From: Plakobranchus ocellatus
Taxonomy: Eukaryota > Mollusca > Gastropoda > Plakobranchidae
Direction: 5' to 3'
NCBI GenBank assembly: GCA_019648995.1
Contig: BLXT01005617.1
Coordinates: 3,418,945-3,443,088 of the forward strand
Length of the DNA stretch: 24,144 nucleotides
In this document: one piece after another, positions 9,774-20,121 of the stretch
Layout of the letters: every line of letters starts with the position of its first letter
Position numbering within the stretch: the stretch's first letter is position 1
Program-made: the position numbers and the translations under genes
The notes under the pieces: model-generated
The model's input: only the letters and a program-made list of their open reading frames with translations
The model's database searches: none
What the model was told of the DNA's origin: nothing

Positions 9774-12116
9774 CTGTAAAATTTTGGAAGTTTATGATTA
9801 ATAGCACACTTTTTTTTATTAAATTTATTTTACCTTTTTTTATCATTCTCTATCTCTGATGATGAAACAGTCTTTTATGCCTTACATTTTATAAAATTCC
9901 ATGCTGATCTGATCCAGGTCAAAAGAATTGTGTTAATGAGTGCAAAACAAAAGGCAGTATGCAAGAAAACTCAAAAATACTCCATGAGCACAGACCAAAT
10001 GAGTGACAAGTTGCATTTCATTCTTTTCGATTGAATCATTGACACTATCAAAAACTATATATTTTCTGTAAGCTTTATCAAAAACTGGATAAAGCTACAT
10101 AGATTCCATGCAAGGATATGGGCACTTTAAAATTATAAAAAAAAAAATTTTAAGCTCATGTGTCTCAAGACCAATAAAAATGAATCCCAAGGTTCATATG
10201 GAACATGGCATCATACATCTTTCTGTGAACATTACATTGTCAAAATTGGTGATGATTGTGAGCTAAGATATAAAACTTTAAATTTATTGAAAAAGGCATT
10301 TTTTAATCTATAGACTTTAAGCTTGTTCAACTAAAGTTGCACTATTGCCATAGTGTTTGCTTTCAAACTCATTTCTCATTCTATTCATTTATCTATTTAT
10401 ATATTACTGGGAGAGAAAAAACTGTGTTTAGTTTTATTATATGTGAGAAAGCTTATTCAATGCCTTGGTGCTGCAAGTTTTTATCCTTAGCTTTTGAGAA
10501 TCTGCAGGTTTTTGGGATATACATGATATTAACCCATGTATTACTAGCCCCTCATTCATTAAAAAACACTAACTTTCCCTTTCAAAGTGTCTCAAATACA
10601 ACTATGAGAAAATGCAACTTACTTTTTGAGTTATAACTCCGACAACAACAGGAGAAATGAAACCAGTGACAGCAGCTAGGGAGTTGCTGATGCCAAACAA
10701 AATGCCAGCAAATTTTGGAGCAATGTCTACGTGGTTGACTAGATAGCCACTATACTGGGAGCCTGTGAGGGAGACAGCCAGGATGAGAAGGACGATTGCA
10801 AGAGCTGGCTTAGAACAGTCAACATACCCCAGGGCTATCAACATCACTGCTGGGACGACTTTACCTGGTAAGGTCAGACATAAAATAACATTTTTTTTTA
10901 ACAGGCGACACCAATATTTAATTTTTCTTTTACTTGGAAATGAGAAGATAAATAAAAGAAGAAAGGTGATAACTAAAGTGAATAAATAATTACAAATTTT
11001 CTTTTACTTTTGTTGTTTTCAACAATTTAATAGATATGAGAAATGACCTTCCATCAAAGGTGAGTTACAAGCTCAGGAAAATTTAGATTATCTTTTTGCC
11101 TTTTATTTCCTCTATCGTGATATCTATAAAAAATACAAGTTAATTTATACTCATGTTGTTGATGACACCAAGAGCTCATTTCAACTGATATTGAAGAAGG
11201 CTTGGTATTATCTGGTTATACATCACAATTTGACTTTTCTTGATGACATAACTATATCACAAATTTTAAACATATGAATTTATTTTCACCTACAAGGACT
11301 TTAAAGCCAGAGGTCAAGAACTTGGTTAAGGATGCATTGAAATATAAAATTATTTGATATATTTTTATTTCTGAATTTTTTACATACCTTTGTCAGATCT
11401 CCACTTTGATAACAATAAAAGATTTCAAGAAATTGTATACCTTGCAGAAACATATTGTCATTGCTACTTTTATTTTGCTACAAATCATCTAATGTGAAGT
11501 TTTTCTTTTGATATAATTGAAAGTGAAAAAAGAGGTATATGGAGGTACATGACAGGGCTATCCTTATCCATATCCTAAATTGTAAACGCCTTGTAATAAT
11601 TTTTGTAAGATGAATCAGGAAAAAAAAATGAACAAAATAAATTGAATTTACCAAATGTATTGAAAACTTTCCTTGTCATTCCTGTTGAAAGAACATGTTT
11701 GTTGCGAACAAAATCAGCTGCCCATCCGCCAATATTGATTACTATCCAGAAAGCAATGTATGGAAGGGCAGAGACTAGACCATTCTGGAGATAATAAATA
11801 ATTTTTCTTACAAGGTAATGGTAACAATAAATTTGAAATTTTTGGGTCAAAATAATGTGAATGGAAAAGTCTGCACACTTTTGCTTTAATACAGAAAAAA
11901 GCTTATGCTTTTATAAAAAATGCCTCTCTTTTTGCAAAGTCTTCAAATGGGCAATAAAGAGAGACAACAAATTTCAGAAAAGCTAAACATAAGTAACTTA
12001 TCATCCACAGATCTTATCTGTGGGGGCTACAAAAGTAATAAAATATAACTTTATTTATAAAGATATGCCTCTGGAAACAGAATGATAAACAGCTGTGCTT
12101 TTAATTATTATTATTA

Positions 12117-12197
<81 letters not shown>

Positions 12198-15100
12198 TAT
12201 TATTTTTTCTTCTTTCTTTAAGAAAAGCCAGTTATCAATGGTATAATAATGTAAGCCAGAGCCAATTTCAATTTTTAAAATATATTTTCCCTTGCTAATC
12301 AGCTAAATATCAGCATGTCTTTTTTTGTTTTTTTTTCAAAACAAAAATAAAAACAGGACAAATTCAGCATTTGGTAAGCGTTGATTACCGCATATAGCTA
12401 AGAGCACAAGACTGGTTTAAGATTTGAGTGATTTCTAATTATAATAGCACTCACTGAAGTGATATCAAACTTGAGAACTTCATTTATATATGTGGGGATG
12501 TTGGTGAGTAGTGTGTAGGCACCCCAGTCAGATGTAACATTGGCTACAACAATGGCCCAGACAGGAAGAGACAGAATAATGCTCAACCATGGTACATGAA
12601 CTTTCTGGGGAACATAGATTGGATTGATGCTGTTGATACTTGGAATATTAAAATATATTTGAAGATTTAAAACCACACAATTGGCATAAAAACATTTTAA
12701 ATGAAATCCAAAATCAATTAAAAAAGAAGAAAATTGATCAATTATAAATGTAAATTTTGTTTAAGAACACCTGCTCTTTCACATATAATTTTCAATCATC
12801 CCTTTTCTTCTCCAACTTTGACTCCACTCTATCTCGCGCATTTTTCGATCATTTCCATCAAGTGATATATCATTAAGGGGAAAAAAAACTACATAAAGCA
12901 GGTCAATAAAGAGAATGTAAAAATTCCTTGACAAAATTTTCTTTTATGTACTAAAGGAATCAAAATTCATAAAACTAGTGGGATAAATTCATATTACTAT
13001 AAGCTTATGCTGTAAAAGTCTACTGCTCTTTTTATTGAGGCTTTATTATTTATTCGTTCTCTAATACGCAAGTATCATAAATAGATTCACTGATTTTGGC
13101 CTCTACTGACCCTGGTTTCTCCAGTGTCTTTGCTCTCCAAAGATCCCAGAATGTAGTCTCTCTCTATGTCTGAGATACGTGGGTGAGATTTGGGATCTTC
13201 ACTGACCAATACCATCCATAGTATAGACCATACTAAACATATGCCACCTGATTATTATAGACAACAAACATGAATAATCAAATGGAAATTTTACCACTGA
13301 TATAAATTTAATATCGTTTGTAAACTTAACAGTTAAAGAGCCAAATAGCTGGCAAGGTAATTTCTTTTAATAATTTGTGATTGCTTAAATTTTAGTTAAA
13401 TTGATTAAAAAAAAAAAAAAATTACGGGGATGCTCAAAGTGCAAGCTTTCAGAAAAGTGAATCACTTCTAAAAAATAAATACACTCTCTCCCCTTCACAA
13501 ATACTTTTGCTCAAAATGGTGATAACTTTTCTTGCTTGTCATTCTCTTTATAATTTTGCAGCATAGCCTCTGTAAGTATTGAGAGGCTGAGTTTTAGATG
13601 TTTGATTTTTTTTTCAGCAGCAACTTTATCAAAATAATCTATACCCTTCTTCATAGCCACAAAAAATGCTATCTTTGATGGAATATAAAAAGACCAAGAT
13701 CAGAGAACAGCAATTTTTTATTAAATATCTTTTATTTCCAATCAAATGATCAGCATTTTTTGTAGTATAAAACTAAGCATTGAAGATTCAGCAGTTTTTA
13801 GCAGCTTCACATAAAGTCTGCAAAAACCTTCTGATGCCCAGGCTTGAATTCACTATCGACATGCAGCTCAACATGAACGAAAAAAGCCTAGGTCACAACC
13901 CATTCAACAAGCTCTTTGACAAAACCAAACAATCATGCTCCTAATATTTAAGAATTGCTGCCAACCAAGCGGTTCATAACTCTGTTTCAACAGGGCCTGC
14001 AGCATAAAAATAAATTTCCTGCGGAAAATTGTGAACCAGCAATGCAGATTTAGATAAATTCATTTTGGTCACATGATGGCAGTTATTCTGTTTTGTTTTA
14101 TAACCTGTGCTTATTTCAAGAACTGTATTTCCATGTCTTTCAGGAATCTGCAAGCATGCAGATATCTACAATTTTCAAAGTGAAGATAAAATAATACAGT
14201 TGATGTGGTACAAAAGCGTAAAAGTTTTTAAAATATTTAGCCTACCTGTGACATAAAATATAGATGGCCATCCACCAGCAAAACCATACTTGCAAAGAAA
14301 CCCAGACAAAGGAAAGGTCATCACAATACCCACCTGAGCCCCTGTGGTATGGGGCACACAAAAAATCACATAAAGGAAGATAAGGCCCAATAAATATAGG
14401 GTTAACTGTAAGAAATTTATAACTTGAGTGAGAAAATTATAACTTTATATTAATATAACGTCGGTAACTTAAACTTACATCAACATAACACGCAGCAAAA
14501 TGTAACTGTAAACAAATGCAGACTAGCACAATAGTGTTTTAGCTTTGCACTTTATCCAGAATGTATAAAATAAACCCTATTTTATCCTTAAAGTTGTGAA
14601 ATACATAATTTGTTATCAGTGTGTAATCAAAAATAAGGTTTTTAGTGAGCAAAAATAGATCTCCATCACTTGATATTTCAAAAAACAAATTTAAACATCC
14701 AGGTCAAGTTAACTCTTTCTGATCAACACGATAAAACGTTCCAAGAATATTGGTCATGGGGGAAAAAAGGATATAGTGCACTCATGAAGCAAAGCTGATT
14801 GTAAAATCTGGTGGAACCTGTTATGGGTAGGATCACCATCATGATTTCCTTATGCCATGGGAATCACATTAACTTTAGATCAGAAAAGGGAATAGACTGT
14901 GCAAAACTATATCAAGCAATGTCCAACAATGAAAGGCTAAATACTTTATATTCTACACAATATATAAAATGCACTTAACTATTTTTCATGTTTTCAATAT
15001 GATCTTAGAGAAAATGTTTAAAATGTTCACTCAAAAAACTTCAAATGATAAATTGTTTTAAACCTTTATCGAACTTTTCCTGTTTCAAGACAGACACAGT

Positions 15101-18100
15101 TAAAAAATATCCAGACACAAAAAAATAAATCAAGTCTCTAAGGAAATTACATGCAACTTTATATTTCTTTTTTAAACAAGAGAGATAAATTGATTAATTT
15201 CAAATACTCTGCCCACCATACTTTTGTGTGTAACCCAATCTTCCTAAATTAATTTTATTAGACTGTCAGTAAGAACGGCCAGTGACCCTCTTAATTAAAT
15301 TGCAATTTTGTAAAAAAAGAAGGTCTGTTAAAAAACTAGTATACAGTTAAGCGAAAAAGTTTTTAAAGCATGGAAAACACCCGCACACGAGTTCTGCCAC
15401 TGGCTTCCCTTGGTATTTAATTTTTTTAAGACAAGCTTAATAAATTTAAAAGTTCTAAACAAGAAGAATAGCAAATTAAAGATAAAGATGTGTAGCAATG
15501 AATCCACTGCCTTTGTAAGATATTATAGTGGTGAGGACAACATCATGTGAACTGCACATCTAGGATTTGATTCTCACAGTAGGAAATAGATGCTTAAAAA
15601 AAGGTTGCCTTAACTAAAATCCTTGTAATGAAGGTCTGTAGAGGTTATGTTTAGCTGTTTGATACAGATGATATAATTGCTGCAGTCATACTCATTCACT
15701 AATATTCAAACTATTGCAAAAAAATTCTCATTGCTTTTTTGCAGAGTACTAACCAGCATAGGTGAATGTGATTAATTTAGTTCGTTCTAATGGTGGCGCC
15801 CATTTCCCCCACATAGTGTGCATGGCAGGGAAAGTCATACCCTGAAAAATGAAAGGAAAAAGATAAGTGTGAATGTTTATTCATTCAGTGATTGGGAGAA
15901 AAGATAAAATTATACATGGTTAAGCCCGCTCTCAACTCTAGTGACCTTTAACTTATTAGCCTTTGTCTGGCTAGGTAACTATGTGCTCAAAGCTGGTTCA
16001 CAACTGCAACAAAAAGTCACTGCAGACTTTGGAATGAATTTATTTACCTCAGTCACTGCAAAGGCCTTTACGAGATGAGGGTGGCAAAAAGAAATTAGAT
16101 GTGTGATTAGAAAATCCAAATCAAAGAAGGAGGAGAAGGAAAGAGTGCAACACGAAATGTTGTTTGTGCAAACCCAGAGAGTTGGTAGAGGCTAAACTAC
16201 TTGAAAATCTAGCATCAGTAGTTTTGATACCTTATTTCATTATTTTAAAAGCATAACAGTATTGATACTATTTTTTTCTGGGAAAATGATCACCTGAGAA
16301 AAAAACTAAAATCCATGTTTTTATTGATAAAGGACCAGTGAGAAAGAATTTGATGCCTATGAGTTCATGAATGTGAAATTGCAGTGATGAGAATATAATG
16401 ATTCAGTAATATTAATATACCGCAACTTTCCATATCACATGTCATTTTTGTAAAAAATGAAGGTCAAATTCAATTTTGATTTAAAGGCAAGATGGCAGTA
16501 TTTGCAATCTCCCTTCAGTAGTTCAGTAAGAAAAATTTTTATGTCTGTAATAAATTACTGAGATCAATAGAATTGGCAGCTCTGTGGTAGTTGTTAACAA
16601 AAGAAGAATTGGCATGTGTGGAAACAAGGGACCAATGGCATAAATGCAAATAGGAAGAGTTTAACGGGAAAAAGACTAGTTATGAAAACATAGAGAGACG
16701 TGGTTGAGCAACTATGTAGATTTGACTGTAGTGGAAACAGAAGGAATTCGCAAGGTTTAAACAACGAGACTGTACATGTATGTACAAAGGGAATGTGCAT
16801 GATCTACAAACAGGGAAAATTGGCTGCTGTTCCAATTGGGAATGTTGGTATTTGTTCAAACAGACAAGTGCAACAAGGGTGTAATGGTTACTGGGCTAAC
16901 ATAGAGTTGGCTATTGTGTAAAGTGCAATAGTTGGCTATTGTGGTAACAAGGAGGGTTACCTATTGTGCAAAACTAAAAATTAGCACTTGCACAAACAGG
17001 GAGAATTGAATAATGTGCGAAGTATTGTGCAAACAAAAATTGTTGGTAGTTATGCAAACAGGGAGAGTTTACAGGGAGAAAAATTGGCAGTTGTGTAAAC
17101 AGGAACCATTGGCTATTGGACAAACAGAAAGAGTTTTTTGTTGAGCGAACAGATAAATTAACAGTGAGAGCTGGCAGTTGTGCAATGAGGAGGAACAGGG
17201 AGGATGGATGTTGATGCAAAAAGATACAGTTGGCAGAACCTTGAGAACAAAACTGCTGATGGTAAGAATATGGTGGGTTTTTTTTTCATAGAATGACGTA
17301 TTGTAAGATTTATGCTTCTTTCTTGAAGTAAACATGCAAAACTTGTAAAGACTTTCATACAAAATAATTTTAGGGAATCATAACCTAATAAAATAAACAA
17401 TATTTGAAAATTGCTTTAAAGAAAGTGTAAAATTTGACAGTCACACTCAAGATACTTTTCCAATATTTGCTGAATGTTTGGCATCAAAGATTTGGGCTGT
17501 CACTCAAGCTTAAATCATATTTCTCTTACATCGCTTCATTTTATATTTACCGTGGCGATCCCTAGCACAATCCTGAGCACAATGACTGCCCAGTAGTGAG
17601 CCTGAGCGAGAACGGGTGTAAGCAATGTTCCCAAGGCTGACACAAACATAGTACTCGCCATGATCCATTTCCCACCAAACTTAGTGGCCGCCCAACCTGC
17701 TGGGATCTGTCCAAGTAGATAACCCCAGAAGAAAGAACCTAATATTGTCCCTTGAATAGGCTTCTCCCACAACAGCTCACCTCCCTGAGGAAGAAGAATA
17801 AGATTGATGATCAGAAACAGTGAAGTGACTTAATGAATACAGGCATACTTTGTTTAGCTAACGGAGAACACATTTTATCGCCTTATCTCGAAATTTGTAG
17901 GCCTATAGAGAATTTCAATTTTCTGATGTTATTTGCTTTGAACATTTAAAATTTTTGTCACAGTGAAAGTCCATGTGGCAGAGATTTATAACTATGTACC
18001 TCAGTCCTTTTTCTTTTAGTATTATTGATATAGCAATAGGCTGAACCGTTCTCATTTTCGATTTGAAGATTGTAGGTCTATATTCTGGGCTACTTAGCCT

Positions 18101-19209
18101 AATCTGTTCTTTGTACAGGATTAAAATACAATGAGATATATATAATTACAAGAATTTTATGATGTACAATAAAGATACCTAAACGCTTAAGATGTAGACA
18201 TGTAGGTGTGCATTTTTTTTTCATTTTTATACCAGGAAATATTAAACAATATAAATAAATCTTAGCAGATAGCAAAGCTATCAAAACACTTTGACATAAG
18301 TTATCCCTCCAGACCAATAAAGGAAAGACCACTCATTTTTAATGCTCAAATCAGTATCATAACCCATCATAAGATAACCAGGTTTTAAATATCAGTGACT
18401 TGTTTTATGAAACAATTTCTACCGAATTATTTAATTTTCAATGCTAAGATTTATGGGAAGGTAAAGGCACAAAATATCTATCGCTCATTCTTTTAAGTTT
18501 TATCTGTATCAATGCTCAGGCCATAAAAGTGAAATAGATTGGTTATCATTATTTACAAATTTGGGGTACTAATATATGTTACTTTTAAACAGAGTGAATA
18601 TGGCAATTATGGCATGATAAAGATAAGGGACCTCTTGATTTATCAGATATATTCATCTTAAAAATGTACAAAGCACATATTTATTCATAACGATAATGTG
18701 CCTGATTCAGTAATTGTCATTGAAAATTCAAAACTATTTAGATAAACTCAATAAAGTCTGACACTCAACATGCTTTAATTTTTCTTTAATTCATTAATTT
18801 CATAGCCTCGCCTACAAATGAAGTCTTTGCAGCTTATTCACACACAAGTATATTGAAACATTCTTTTGCCCAGGGACAATGGGTCGAAATGTTATATGCC
18901 ATCCTCTGAAAATAACTTGATTATATCAGTAGACCTTTAACAATAGCTTTTATCACAATTTTTATGTTAAATTTAAACAAAGTGTGAACTTTGTCATTAG
19001 CAATACATTTTTCCGCTATTTATTAGCCTTTGAAATGCCCATATTAACACAGCCTTTAATGTTTACATAATAATTTAACGATTAAAACAATCCCGCACCA
19101 ATCGTTTGCGATCTAGGTCATTATCTCAAGCAAGGCAAAAACATCACAACAAACAAACCAATATGTTGTGACAAATTGATATATACAAAATGAGAGAGGA
19201 AAAATCACA

Positions 19210-19265
<56 letters not shown>

Positions 19266-19872
19266 GAGACCAGCAATAAAAGCTACTTTCCAGAAACAAA
19301 AACAAATTATAAAAAGTTTTGCCGCACAATTGGAAAAAAATTGCTAGCACAATTGGAGTGGAACAGAAATAATAAAATTATTCCTAAATCTCATCCCATG
19401 GCCTCAGCACTGATCTAATCTGTCTACTGGAAGAAAAAGTCAATATTGGAAGAAAAGCGATCAAACGAAAAAAAATGACATCTTCTGAGGAAGATAGGGA
19501 AACAGTGAGAGTAAGGGAGATCAGTTACGTAAGCTGCTGGCTTCAACTCAGCTTTTACTAAGGACTAACACAGCGAGAGTGAATGCCATAGTGAGGGTAA
19601 AAAAAAAAAAAATGATTAATGGAAAAAAAAAAAAAGTAAATAACGACGGCTACTGACCTTTGACATAACCGACCTCTGTTACAGTGGGCATACTTGTCAT
19701 GCCAGAAGTGGCTCATACAAGTCATGGTAGCAGTGACTGACTCTCCCTCCCTCTGTTTCTCTCTTTCTCTCTAACCCTCTCTCTCTCTCCTTTTCTCTAC
19801 CTATCAAACTTCGTCACTCTCTGAGTCTCTGTGTTTTCTATCTCTCTTCCTATCTCTCTCTGTTTCTGTGTG

Positions 19873-19934
<62 letters not shown>

Positions 19935-20087
19935 ATTCATAAATTTATTAAAACATGTTCGCATTAAAGATTATTTACAAAATAGTTAGGCCCACTCATG
20001 ACAGATATTGATAATGAAAAAAATAATTCTGAATACGAACTGGGAAGGCGAAAAATTGCAATTTAAAAAAATGAAAGAGAGAGAGTA

Positions 20088-20121
<34 letters not shown>

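Noticed and set aside
12095..12298. A poly-Leu frame on the plus strand.
   Set aside because: Translation of the ATT array in intron 7.
13820..14040. A GC-richer part of intron 5 that looked like a coding remnant on either strand.
   Set aside because: Frames contain stops, no splice sites fit, and I recognise no protein.
16594..17400. Several overlapping 70-100 residue frames on both strands.
   Set aside because: They read the degenerate minisatellite and its flank within intron 3. None has family resemblance or splice support.
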